The notes beneath the pieces were generated by a model, which was not told the DNA's origin, made no database searches, and saw only the letters and a list, made by a program, of their open reading frames with translations. The position numbers were made by a program, and so were the translations under genes. Shown here one piece after another: positions 56,371 to 64,000 of a DNA stretch of 64,000 nt; within the stretch, counting starts at the first letter, position 1; every line of letters begins with the position of its first letter. Location: the NCBI GenBank assembly GCA_016872195.1, contig VHAT01000005.1:18767-82766 (forward strand). Direction: 5' to 3'. The DNA is from Sphingomonadales bacterium (GTDB taxonomy: Bacteria; Bacteroidota; Bacteroidia; Chitinophagales; Chitinophagaceae).

Positions 56371-58257
56371 TTACCAGCCAATCCCGTAATCTTCTCCATG
56401 GTTGCTTGAGCCCCCCCAAAAGGAGCCATGCTTCCAGTCAAAGAAGATCGCATTGATCGGCCCCGAGGTACGATCATCATAACTGATCTTGTACCCCATT
56501 TTGGTAAGGGCTTGCCGAACCGACTCGGGGGTTTTATCATTCAATAAAATATTCCCGGGCTTGGGTTTTCTATCTTTGATCGTATTCCCGCCAAGCGACA
56601 ACCAAAGTTGATTACTGTTGATGTTGGCCGCCTCACTGGCTTGTTGTACGGTCATATTGAATTCGACCATATTCAAAAAGAACTGCAATAAATTTTGATC
56701 TTGCGTATCGCCTCCTTGAACCGCAAAGGATAAAAAGGGTTTTCCATCTTTTAGTGCAAAGCTGGGTGTTAAGGTGACTCGTGGCCTTTTACCCGGGGCT
56801 ATCACATTAAAGGGATTCAGGGTGGAGTCCAGTACAAAACTTTGTAGTCGCTGACTCATCCCCACACCGGTCTTGCCCGCAATAACGGCTGGAATCCAGC
56901 CACCGCTTGGAGTAATGGATACGACCCAGCCTTCTTTATCGGCCGCCTCCACAGAGGTGGTACCCCGCCAAAGCCTGTCTTGGTACGCTTCACTTGCCTG
57001 TGCGATCGCCGCACTATCGTGTGCTGGTACAAAATTTCTGCTACTGCTGTCATTCAAATCGATGGCCTTTTTTCTGATCAGCGCTGCAAAGGGATTTTGT
57101 TCTTGTTGAAAAGGATAAGGATCACCGGGGCCGATAGTAATATCGTTTTGCAGAAGATTTAGCTGAGTTGCCCGCTGTTTTGCATATTCTTTACTGAGCA
57201 ATCCACGGATAGGTTCTGCCGGCGCAAAACCCGGATCGCCATAATAAAAATCTCTATCGGCAAACGCCATGTTCATCGATTGGTAAATGGTGTGGATGTA
57301 TTCGGCACTGTTATAACCCATTTTTTTAAGATCGAAGTTTTCTAGTATGTTGAGTGCTTGCAGCATAACGGGCCCCTGTGTCCATGATTGAAGTTTATAT
57401 ACTTCGATCCCCTTGTAGTTGGTCATCAGGGGTTCTTCCCATTGGGGTTTCCAGGTGCTCAGGTCTTTTTTGGTAATAAGCCCTCCTTGTTCTTGACAAG
57501 CTCTTACGAACTCATCAGCAATATCTCCTTTATAAAAACGATCATAGGCGGCCATGATCGCTGTTTTTCGGTCGGCTCCTTTTGCTAAGGCCTGTTGTTC
57601 GGCCTCCACCATTTTTTGTAGGGTATTCAGCAGGTCTTGTTGTACAAAGATCTCTCCCGCGCGGGGCGCTTCGCGCACTTCTCCCAAATGAGGCAATAAC
57701 GTAGTTTTACTGTATGACCATTGTTTAATCCTCTCTTTGTTTCTTTCTATACTGTTGGCTGTTTGTGCATCAATGGGATATCCAGCGGCTAATTCCATAG
57801 CGGGCGCAAGAACCTCTCGTAAACTTTTAGTGCCATAGGTTGCCAGCATAAAACAAATTCCTCCGGGTGTTCCGGGTGTGGTAGCAGCCAGTGGGCCGTA
57901 TTCCGGTGGAAAAGCATACCCCTTCTCTCTAAAGAACGCTGCCGTTGCACCCGTAGGAGCCACCCCCATTGCATTGAGTGCAATTACTTTTTTTGTTTTG
58001 GGGTTATAGATCAGCGCTTGGGTCTCTCCACCCCAGCTAAGCACATCCCACATAGTGCAGGTAGCGGCCAGCATGGCACAAGCCGCATCTACGGCATTTC
58101 CTCCTTGTTGAAAAAGTGTAGCGCCCGCCGTCGCTGCCAGGGGTTTGCCGGTAATGGCCATCCAGTTTTTGGCGTGTAGCGGTGGTTTTTGTGTTTGTTG
58201 TGCGATCAGTGGCAGGCTCATCAGAAAGAGCATCCAGAGGCAAAGTAGTTTTTTCAT
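56371..58257 (-). CDS. Gamma-glutamyltransferase family protein
   Basis: 628 aa with a signal peptide (LWMLFLMSLPLIAQ). The large-subunit features are ATAGATLFQQGGNAVDAA near 40 and GPLAATTPGTPGG near 120. The autoprocessing site is the Thr of RGTTSVEAADKEGW near 430, where the enzyme cleaves itself and creates the catalytic Thr. The small subunit ends in the NHGEDYGIGW C-terminus. GGTs hydrolyse gamma-glutamyl bonds (glutathione and peptides) in the periplasm. The usual TTH reads TTS here, so activity is likely but the substrate may differ. Confidence 0.88.
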   Translation of the reverse strand: MKKLLCLWMLFLMSLPLIAQQTQKPPLHAKNWMAITGKPLAATAGATLFQQGGNAVDAACAMLAATCTMWDVLSWGGETQALIYNPKTKKVIALNAMGVAPTGATAAFFREKGYAFPPEYGPLAATTPGTPGGICFMLATYGTKSLREVLAPAMELAAGYPIDAQTANSIERNKERIKQWSYSKTTLLPHLGEVREAPRAGEIFVQQDLLNTLQKMVEAEQQALAKGADRKTAIMAAYDRFYKGDIADEFVRACQEQGGLITKKDLSTWKPQWEEPLMTNYKGIEVYKLQSWTQGPVMLQALNILENFDLKKMGYNSAEYIHTIYQSMNMAFADRDFYYGDPGFAPAEPIRGLLSKEYAKQRATQLNLLQNDITIGPGDPYPFQQEQNPFAALIRKKAIDLNDSSSRNFVPAHDSAAIAQASEAYQDRLWRGTTSVEAADKEGWVVSITPSGGWIPAVIAGKTGVGMSQRLQSFVLDSTLNPFNVIAPGKRPRVTLTPSFALKDGKPFLSFAVQGGDTQDQNLLQFFLNMVEFNMTVQQASEAANINSNQLWLSLGGNTIKDRKPKPGNILLNDKTPESVRQALTKMGYKISYDDRTSGPINAIFFDWKHGSFWGGSSNHGEDYGIGW

Positions 58258-58290
58258 AGTAGAAAGAATAGCGACATTCAGTTGCGACCA

Positions 58291-58539
58291 TTAAAAAATA
58301 TCAATTACCGCATTATAAAGTAGCTCACCCGCTTTATACGATAATCCGAGCAACAAGGGATAAGCCAAGAATAGCCAAACATAATCTACCACGCGTAGGA
58401 GACGAAACGTAGCTGATCCTTTTTGAGTGAGCAAACTAATAAATTCGTACCAGCCAATAATACCCGCACGAGCAATAATACCGTTCAGCAAAATGGCCCC
58501 GACCAAAATACACCAGCCGATAGCAAATATTTTTAGCAT
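58291..58539 (-). CDS. Small hypothetical membrane protein
   Basis: 82 aa, family not recognised. Two membrane helices are visible: 4-27 (IFAIGWCILVGAILLNGIIARAG) and 48-70 (VVDYVWLFLAYPLLLGLSYKAG). It lies between the GGT gene and the DUF2256 gene, all on the minus strand, and is probably co-transcribed with them. Confidence 0.6.
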   Translation of the reverse strand: MLKIFAIGWCILVGAILLNGIIARAGIIGWYEFISLLTQKGSATFRLLRVVDYVWLFLAYPLLLGLSYKAGELLYNAVIDIF

Positions 58540-58611
58540 AGTAAAAGAAAGGTACTTATAAAATAAGAGAAGCTCATTTTGTTTCTGGCAAAGCCTTTGC
58601 TTACCCTGCCG

Positions 58612-58767
58612 TTACTTCGGTGTTTTTCCCTTGGTATTTCGGCAATGCTCACTACAATAGCGAACTTCGTCCCAATTTTTCTCCCATTTCTTTCGCCAGG
58701 TAAATGGCCGCCCACAGACCAGGCAAATCTTTTGAGGCAAGTTCTCTTTTTTGATCTGCTTTTTCAT
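58612..58767 (-). CDS. DUF2256 zinc-binding microprotein
   Basis: 51 aa, below the ORF-track limit. It reads [20 protein letters not shown] followed by [11 protein letters not shown], the DUF2256 pattern of two CxxC pairs that probably hold a zinc. The function is unknown; the family is often found near photolyase or cryptochrome genes in other bacteria. The ATG is 20 bp after the TspO-like gene stop, so they are co-transcribed. The track ORF 58533-58715 is a shadow of it. Confidence 0.85.
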   Translation of the reverse strand: MKKQIKKENLPQKICLVCGRPFTWRKKWEKNWDEVRYCSEHCRNTKGKTPK

Positions 58768-58787
58768 ACCATACGATGTAGCGAGTC

Positions 58788-59519
58788 TTATCGGCCTGTT
58801 GGCCGAATCGAAAATAGCCAGATCGAAAGTAAAACCAATATCGCCATGGCCATTGCCGTGTAGGCTATTTCAGGCACATCTCCCAGCCGTTTTACATATA
58901 CGCCATAAAAAGCCCAAATAACAGCGATCGCCAAAAAGGGGTTGGCTAATTTTTTCATAACCCACCCTACTACGATCGCGGCCACGATCAGGATGCCAAG
59001 GGTACTAAAGATCTGAATCGAAAAAGGAATGCTAAGCCGCAGTGATATTAGCCAGGTGGTAACATTGGCGATCGTGGCAATACAGATCCACCCCAGGTAA
59101 ACACCAAAAACGATCTTTTGTAACATCCCCTTTTCGGTAGTAGCTTGTTGATTGATCCGGGCCAGTACCGCCAGCAGGGCCAACATGATCACCAGTGACA
59201 AGCCAATATATTCCAGTTGCCAAGCCACAATCCATCCCGCATTCAAAGCACAACTGATCAAAAAAAGAAAACTGTTCGAAAACTGTTTCTCGCCGCTGCG
59301 TGAAAAAAATTGGGTGATCAAAAAAACAAATACCAGGGTATAGATCAAACTCCAAATCGCAAAGGTTTGATTAGCGGGTGTAAACAGGTTGCTATACTTA
59401 TCGGATAATTCCCGAATCGACTTTCCCCCTAATTGCGTTACCACGGACAAGTAATTCACATAAAGTGAAGCCGCAAAAGCGAGCAGGTTGATCCATTTGA
59501 TCGCGATCTCTTTTTTCAT
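58788..59519 (-). CDS. TspO/tryptophan-rich sensory-like membrane protein
   Basis: 243 aa from ATG 59519 ([15 protein letters not shown]); the track start adds 14 residues upstream. Seven or eight membrane helices, with aromatic positions [20 protein letters not shown] near 58, [19 protein letters not shown] near 105, and [10 protein letters not shown] near 165. The [13 protein letters not shown] pattern places it in the TspO/MBR-like group often annotated as tryptophan-rich sensory protein, though it is larger than the roughly 160-aa TspO. It may bind porphyrin or related ligands. It precedes the DUF2256 gene. Confidence 0.75.
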   Translation of the reverse strand: MKKEIAIKWINLLAFAASLYVNYLSVVTQLGGKSIRELSDKYSNLFTPANQTFAIWSLIYTLVFVFLITQFFSRSGEKQFSNSFLFLISCALNAGWIVAWQLEYIGLSLVIMLALLAVLARINQQATTEKGMLQKIVFGVYLGWICIATIANVTTWLISLRLSIPFSIQIFSTLGILIVAAIVVGWVMKKLANPFLAIAVIWAFYGVYVKRLGDVPEIAYTAMAMAILVLLSIWLFSIRPTGR

Positions 59520-59562
59520 GGCAAACCCGTATTTACAATAAAAGTACTCGAAAATTTTCAAG

Positions 59563-59570
59563 TAATTTTG
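59563..59570 (+). promoter_or_regulatory. -7 promoter box for the DUF2490 gene
   Basis: TAATTTTG is a perfect -7 match, 23 bases before the ATG at 59594. Confidence 0.55.
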
Positions 59571-59593
59571 CTTGCCATATCTATTTCTCGTTC

Positions 59594-60337
59594 ATGATCA
59601 AGATAGCGTTGAAGAAGCTGAATACTGTAGTGCTGGCAATTATATGCTGGTCGTCTGGTGTAACGCTATATGCGCAGTATAAAGATCTTGGTAGTTGGAA
59701 TATTCTTCATATTAAGTATACGAAAAGTCATCGGCTAAGTTTTTTCGGAGAGGCACAGCTTCGTTCCTTGAAATTTTACGATCAGTTTCATTATTATGAG
59801 TATAAGGGCGGGGTACAGTATAAGCCCACCCAAGGGCTACAACTGGCCTTGGGTATGGGCAGCTATCAAACCTATCGAGAAGGAGGAAACTTTATAACCC
59901 CCAAGAATAATAGTGAGTTTAGGCTTTGGCCGCAGGTAGTTTTAACCCAAGAGGTGTTGGGTGTTAAGATCGAGCAGCGCTACCGCGCCGAAATGCGTTG
60001 GACCAGCAATGGTTTTCGTAACCGGTTTCGCTACCGATTGGGTAGTTTTTTCCCATTTGGAAAAGAGGTAAGGGGATACAAACCTTTTCAATTGAGCCTG
60101 AGCAACGAATTATTCTTTACCGGTCGAGAGCCTTATTTTGAGCGAAACCGTCTGCAGATCGCTATCAATTATAAGCCTGGTCGTCATACGACCTTACAAC
60201 TGGGCTATCTGCATCAATTCGATTACCGGATCAATGACGAGATCGGCCGCGACTTTTTGGTGATCGGGTATTATATCGATCTGTTCAAAAAAACAAGATC
60301 GGCTCCCTTGCCATCAGGGGGAATAAGAGAAGATTAG
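59594..60337 (+). CDS. DUF2490 family beta-barrel protein
   Basis: 247 aa with a signal peptide (VVLAIICWSSGVTLYAQ). DUF2490 features: GSWNILHIKYTKSHRLSFFGEAQLRS, QRYRAEMRW and FRYRLGSFFPFG, with alternating strands through to DFLVIGYYIDLF. Likely an outer-membrane barrel of unknown ligand. It is a single-gene unit with its own -7 box. Its 3' end overlaps the convergent cytochrome gene by 4 bp. Confidence 0.85.
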   Translation: MIKIALKKLNTVVLAIICWSSGVTLYAQYKDLGSWNILHIKYTKSHRLSFFGEAQLRSLKFYDQFHYYEYKGGVQYKPTQGLQLALGMGSYQTYREGGNFITPKNNSEFRLWPQVVLTQEVLGVKIEQRYRAEMRWTSNGFRNRFRYRLGSFFPFGKEVRGYKPFQLSLSNELFFTGREPYFERNRLQIAINYKPGRHTTLQLGYLHQFDYRINDEIGRDFLVIGYYIDLFKKTRSAPLPSGGIRED

Positions 60338-60678
60338 CCCTTGGAAGTCGAAGCGGGCTTCTTTTTCTTTAGCAACAACATGTAGTCCGCCACTGCTTCG
60401 ATCTGCTTTTCAGTGAGCATATTTTCCCAAGCCATCATTGAGGTATTGGCTACTCCTTTTTTGATGGTCTGGATAATCGCTTTTTTGGTTTCACCTTGCT
60501 TCCACTTGGACGTTAGTAGCGAAGGCGCTTGCCCTCCTTCGAGATTCTTTCCATGACAAGCGCTGCAATAATTCATGTAGACGTCGGCTCCCGGCGGGTT
60601 CTGCTTTTGTGCCGACAATCTGTTCATTACAAGAAAGAATAGTCCGATACTAAATAATTTTTTCAACGTAGTAGCCAT
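60334..60678 (-). CDS. Class I c-type cytochrome
   Basis: 114 aa with a signal peptide (IGLFFLVMNRLSAQ). One haem-binding CSACHG near residue 40 and a distal Met candidate in NTSMMAWEN near 80 make a mono-haem cytochrome c. It is only 4 bp after the molybdopterin subunit gene, so it is probably the electron acceptor of that enzyme, passing electrons from the periplasm to the respiratory chain. Confidence 0.92.
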   Translation of the reverse strand: MATTLKKLFSIGLFFLVMNRLSAQKQNPPGADVYMNYCSACHGKNLEGGQAPSLLTSKWKQGETKKAIIQTIKKGVANTSMMAWENMLTEKQIEAVADYMLLLKKKKPASTSKG

Positions 60679-60682
60679 AAAC

Positions 60683-62920
60683 TTACTTGGTTTTATATCC
60701 TAATTTTTCGGGTGTGATGGGCAGGTCTCTCACCCTTTTACCGGTAGCATTGAATATGGCATTGGCGATTGCTGCCGCTAAGCCGATCAAGGCGATCTCT
60801 CCCAGTCCCTTTGCCCCAATAGGATTGATGATGGGATCTGGCTTATTGACAAACCATACCGTAGTCTTTGGAATGTCGGTATGAAGGGGAACTCGATAGC
60901 CAGCAAAACTGGCATTGATAATTTGTCCTGTGGTATGATCAAATTTCAACTCTTCTTTCAATGCCATACCGATGCCACCGACCACCCCCCCTAGCATTTG
61001 GCTGCGGGCGGTATTGTCACTGATGATCTTTCCGGCATCGGCTGTAGTAACTACTTCCTTTATTTTTATTTCCATGGTTTTAGGATGCACATGCACTTTT
61101 ACAAAGTGACAAGAAAAAGAGTTGGTGGCATGTTTTAACTCTTGTGCGTTGGTACCCTGTGAATCTTTCGTGATCTCTATAAATGGTTTTTGGGCTGCGA
61201 TCAATAATTTTTCAATCGTCACGCGTTGCCCCTCCCAGCTTATTATACCATTTTTCGTGTCAATCGCTGTCGCTGTTGCGCCTTTGAATCCTTCGAGGTG
61301 AGTGAGCGCCAGCTCTTGCAACGATTTTTTTAAGGCCTCACAAACTAAATATACCGCAGTGCCCAACGTAGAAGTAGTAGTCGATCCACCTTGTGTTGGA
61401 CCCGGTGGTAGATCGGAATCTCCCAGCGTAAACCTGATCTTATCTGGTGACCACTGTAAATTGTCCGCTGCAATCTTGATCATAGCGGTCGTTGTGCCTG
61501 GCCCCATATCGCTGACAGCACTTTGCAGGGTCAAGGTTCCATTGGGAAGCAAGATAGCCCGAACAGAGGCTTGTCCTCTGCCCGCTCCGAAAACGCCATT
61601 CGCCATTCCGTATCCTACCAACATCCCCTCTTCTTTTTTACTGCCGGGTACAGCAGGACGATTATTCCAACCGATCAACTCCTTCCCTTTTTCGTAGCAA
61701 TCCTTCAAGTAGTTCGATGACCAAGGCAGCTTGGATTCGGGGTTGATCGCTGGGAAATTCTTTACGCGCAAGGCCACCGGATCCATTTTTAGTTGATGCG
61801 CTAACTGATCGATACTACTCTCTAGGGCAAAGCAACCCGTAGCTTCTCCGGGTCCACGCATCCAGGTGGGTACACTTACATCGAGGGGCAATAATTTATA
61901 ATTGGTTTGTACATGATCGCAGGCGTACAAGAAACGAGAGGCATTAACGATCCCTTCTCTAAAATCTTCGTAGCGGGCTGTCATGCTAATGGCCTGGTGA
62001 TCGATACCCAGGAATTTTCCGTCTTGATCGGCACCCATGGTCAACTGCTGCCATGACTGCGGACGGTAGCCTGTCAGGTTGAACATCTGTGGCCTGGTCA
62101 GCACAACTTTTACGGGGCGTTTTAATTTTTTGGCCGCAATACAAGCAGCCGGTACATTATGCCAAGGACGCAAGGCATTACCAAAAGCACCGCCCACATA
62201 GTTTACGATCACCCTAACATTTTTATCAGGAATAGCAAATAATCTCGCCAGAGTCCCCTGCATCGACTTCGGGCCCTGTGTTTTATCGTAAACCGTCAAC
62301 TTATCGTCTCCCTCCCATACAGCAATGGTCGCCTGCAATTCCATGGGACTATGCACTTCGATCGGTGTTGTGTATTCTCCACTCACCTTAACAAAGGCAC
62401 CCTCGAGTGAGGCAGCATTACCTCTTGAATAGGTACCACTGGCTTTTAGTTTTGCGGCATCTTTTCTGGCCGAATGAAAATCGGTCTCAAAGGGTTCGCT
62501 TTGGTATTGAATGCTCACTAGTAGCGCGGCCGCGTTGGCATTTTCAAGACTATCGGCCACCACCAGCGCAACGGGCTGTCCATAAAAACGAACGATATTA
62601 TCATATAAGACCTTTAGTCCCCACCATTGTCTTGGATTTTTGCCTCCATCGGGTAATAAGGGTTCGTAGCCGGGCGTGGCAGGACAGTTTTTATACGTAA
62701 TAATATCCAATACACCCTCTGCCTTCCGTGCCGGTCCCTCTTCTATAGTGAGAATGGTTCCTTTGGCAATGGTGCTGCAAACAAAAACACCATAGGCAAT
62801 ATTTTCGATGCGATGCTCGGCAGCATATTTGGCGCGACCCGTTACTTTTTCTATGGCATCGGCCCTTGGGCTATCGTTTTCTAGGAATTGATTTTTTTCC
62901 ATACTTGTCAGTGCTGGCAT
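60683..62920 (-). CDS. Molybdopterin-binding subunit of a xanthine dehydrogenase-family oxidoreductase
   Basis: 745 aa from ATG 62920, 5 bp after the small subunit stop; the longer track start overlaps that gene. Mo-hydroxylase signatures: PRADAIEKVTGRAKYAAEH near 20, GGAFGNALRPWHNVPAACIAA near 235, WMRGPGEATGCFALES near 350, and the C-terminal GAKGLGEIALIG with the catalytic Glu. Such enzymes oxidise aldehydes or N-heterocycles. Together with the 2Fe-2S protein and the cytochrome, and with no FAD subunit gene, it resembles the isoquinoline 1-oxidoreductase-like or periplasmic aldehyde-oxidase type. Confidence 0.92.
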   Translation of the reverse strand: MPALTSMEKNQFLENDSPRADAIEKVTGRAKYAAEHRIENIAYGVFVCSTIAKGTILTIEEGPARKAEGVLDIITYKNCPATPGYEPLLPDGGKNPRQWWGLKVLYDNIVRFYGQPVALVVADSLENANAAALLVSIQYQSEPFETDFHSARKDAAKLKASGTYSRGNAASLEGAFVKVSGEYTTPIEVHSPMELQATIAVWEGDDKLTVYDKTQGPKSMQGTLARLFAIPDKNVRVIVNYVGGAFGNALRPWHNVPAACIAAKKLKRPVKVVLTRPQMFNLTGYRPQSWQQLTMGADQDGKFLGIDHQAISMTARYEDFREGIVNASRFLYACDHVQTNYKLLPLDVSVPTWMRGPGEATGCFALESSIDQLAHQLKMDPVALRVKNFPAINPESKLPWSSNYLKDCYEKGKELIGWNNRPAVPGSKKEEGMLVGYGMANGVFGAGRGQASVRAILLPNGTLTLQSAVSDMGPGTTTAMIKIAADNLQWSPDKIRFTLGDSDLPPGPTQGGSTTTSTLGTAVYLVCEALKKSLQELALTHLEGFKGATATAIDTKNGIISWEGQRVTIEKLLIAAQKPFIEITKDSQGTNAQELKHATNSFSCHFVKVHVHPKTMEIKIKEVVTTADAGKIISDNTARSQMLGGVVGGIGMALKEELKFDHTTGQIINASFAGYRVPLHTDIPKTTVWFVNKPDPIINPIGAKGLGEIALIGLAAAIANAIFNATGKRVRDLPITPEKLGYKTK

Positions 62921-62925
62921 TTCGT

Positions 62926-63531
62926 TTAGACGGTTTTTCCTGATTCTTGTACAGAGGCTATCGCATCCACTATATTTTGATAGGCTCCGCAACGGCAAAT
63001 ATTACCGGACACATATCGTTGAATATCTTCGCGACTACCCGCTCTTTTTTCTCGGATACAGGCAATACCCGACATGATCTGTCCGGGGGTACAGTACCCA
63101 CACTGCATGGCATCGTGGACCACAAAGGCCTCTTGTAAAGGATGTAGTTGATCTTCTTTGGCCAAGCCTTCGATGGTAGTTACTGTTTTTCCATTGTTAA
63201 AAGTAGCCAGCGAAAGACAACTGTTCATTCTTCTTCCATCTATATGCACTATACAAGCTCCGCATTGTCCCATGGCACACCCCTTTTTTGTTCCGGTCAA
63301 CCCCAATTGTTCGCGTAAAAAGTCTAGCAGTGTTGTGCGGCCGTCTATTTCGGCGCTGCGCTCAATGCCGTTTACGAGCAGGGTGATTTTTTCTTTGGGG
63401 ACCGGTTGGGGGATGGCGTTCTCAATGGGGAAGGCCTTGACCAACATGGTCGGGGCCAGTGAAAAGGCCGCCAAGGTGCCGGTCGTGCGCAAAAATTGGC
63501 GACGACTGTTTTGATAGCAATATTTTTTCAT
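62926..63531 (-). CDS. (2Fe-2S)-binding subunit with a Tat signal
   Basis: 201 aa. The N-terminus is a twin-arginine signal (SRRQFLRTTGTLAAFSLAP), meaning that the folded enzyme is exported with its cofactors. The plant-type cluster is C-x4-C-x2-C in KKGCAMGQCGACIVHIDG near 75 plus C in RRMNSCLS, and the second cluster domain has CGYCTPGQI and NICRCGAY near 145-180. It passes electrons from the Mo centre to the cytochrome. It is first gene of the three-gene unit; the large subunit probably travels with it through the Tat pore because only this subunit has the signal. Confidence 0.93.
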   Translation of the reverse strand: MKKYCYQNSRRQFLRTTGTLAAFSLAPTMLVKAFPIENAIPQPVPKEKITLLVNGIERSAEIDGRTTLLDFLREQLGLTGTKKGCAMGQCGACIVHIDGRRMNSCLSLATFNNGKTVTTIEGLAKEDQLHPLQEAFVVHDAMQCGYCTPGQIMSGIACIREKRAGSREDIQRYVSGNICRCGAYQNIVDAIASVQESGKTV

Positions 63532-63708
63532 GGCAAACGATTAGTATGAAGATACTAAAAAACCCAGCGCTTTAGTTCTATAAAAACATAGTACAATCAA
63601 GAATAATCCGTTGTAAGTAGTACACTTTCGGATTACTCGACCTAAGATAATGACCCGCCCCTTCGCCAGAAGCCAAGGCAGTGTACGTTTTGCTATCCAG
63701 TAGCGGTC

Positions 63709-64000
63709 TTAGTAAAAGAAAAAGAAAAAGTAAAGAGCCGCTTCGATACGTCGAACACCTTCGAAGTAGCCAAACGTGGAGCCCGAGGCTGATTTAACCC
63801 GGCCATCCTCTACATAACCGATAGTGGATCCGCTGCTGTTCTTTACTCGGCCATCTTCGAAGTAACCAATAGTAGATCCGCTGCTGTTTTGAATACGCTC
63901 CATGGAGTAGTAGCCGATCGTAGAGCCACTACTATTTTTGACCCTTCCTTCTTCGATATAACCGATCGTAGAGCCGCTACTGTTTTTTACCCGCCCGTTC
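63709..64000 (-). CDS. Beta-flower repeat protein, C-terminal end, cut by the window edge
   Basis: The track ORF starts at an internal Met; the frame is open to base 64000, so this is the C-terminus of a longer protein. At least five repeats of about 16 residues (NSSGSTIGYFEDGRVK and variants) are visible, followed by RRIEAALYFFFFFY. This is the pattern of the 5-fold beta-flower proteins of Bacteroidota. The 48-bp period is visible in the DNA. Function unknown, probably extracytoplasmic. Confidence 0.8.
   Translation of the reverse strand, partial: NGRVKNSSGSTIGYIEEGRVKNSSGSTIGYYSMERIQNSSGSTIGYFEDGRVKNSSGSTIGYVEDGRVKSASGSTFGYFEGVRRIEAALYFFFFFY

Noticed and set aside
63709-64000. Regular 48-bp repeats that could be taken for a CRISPR or non-coding tandem array
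   Set aside because: The repeats keep an open reading frame with conserved residues and no spacers; they are coding.
1-64000. Using GC skew of the plus strand to place the origin
   Set aside because: A few sampled lines on both sides of 44 kb showed no consistent bias and a full count was not possible, so no claim is made from skew.

Overview
The window is a stretch of a Bacteroidota chromosome, most likely from the Chitinophagaceae or a close relative. The evidence is the gene content: DUF2480 and IPExxxVDY proteins, CarboxypepD_reg/beta-barrel outer-membrane proteins, a DUF5916 protein, a zinc-binding-headed TonB protein and a beta-flower repeat protein. Many start codons are also preceded by the phylum's TAnnTTTG -7 promoter box, often with only a short leader. 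No rRNA, tRNA, CRISPR array, prophage or intact insertion sequence was seen.

Layout. 0-3.5 kb: an omega-amidase-like gene (cut by the edge), recX, dnaN, a sterol-desaturase-type hydroxylase and kdsB. 3.5-15.3 kb, mostly minus strand: a large beta-barrel protein, a SWIM/SNF2 helicase, a gcvT-SRPBCC-comB operon and a PspC/PadR envelope-stress pair. 15.4-21.9 kb: a DUF3089 lipoprotein, a two-domain universal stress protein, asnS, rho (with a clear terminator) and mnmH. 22-25.8 kb: an AT-rich accessory island with an interrupted lipoprotein gene, two orphan envelope proteins, a TonB-like protein and a MazEF toxin-antitoxin pair under a self-overlapping operator. The island separates mnmH from selD, its selenophosphate supplier. 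26.9-38 kb: secreted peptidases, feoB, a beta-lactamase-like hydrolase, chrA, nadD, feoA, ybeY and mnmG. 38.2-41.3 kb: a tight three-gene operon of a SET methyltransferase, an ATP-grasp ligase and an ATP-grasp-SET fusion. 41.4-45.5 kb: DUF2480, a PpiD/SurA foldase, a 550-bp AT-rich gap and nadA. 45.6-47.5 kb: a probable structured small RNA and a decayed P-type ATPase. 47.6-63.5 kb: secreted proteins, a bicarbonate transporter and pyrC (both with homopolymer frameshifts), gamma-glutamyltransferase, a TspO-like protein with a DUF2256 microprotein, and a molybdenum hydroxylase (2Fe-2S, molybdopterin, cytochrome c). The last 300 bases hold the C-terminus of a 16-residue-repeat beta-flower protein.

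Most interesting signals. (1) The SET/ATP-grasp operon looks like an undescribed peptide-ligase plus lysine-methylation system. (2) A perfect 18-bp palindrome with a parS core sits in the last codons of ybeY, 8 kb from an AT-rich gap carrying five near-identical TGTTAATA(T/A) 9-mers. With dnaN and mnmG nearby, this suggests the window is close to oriC. (3) Nested hairpins lie between a consensus promoter and a strong terminator after nadA and look like an unrecognised sRNA. (4) An in-frame TGA interrupts a gene lying between the two selenium genes. Several genes are frameshifted or interrupted. Two of the shifts are single-base homopolymer changes within 170 bp, so assembly error must be excluded first.
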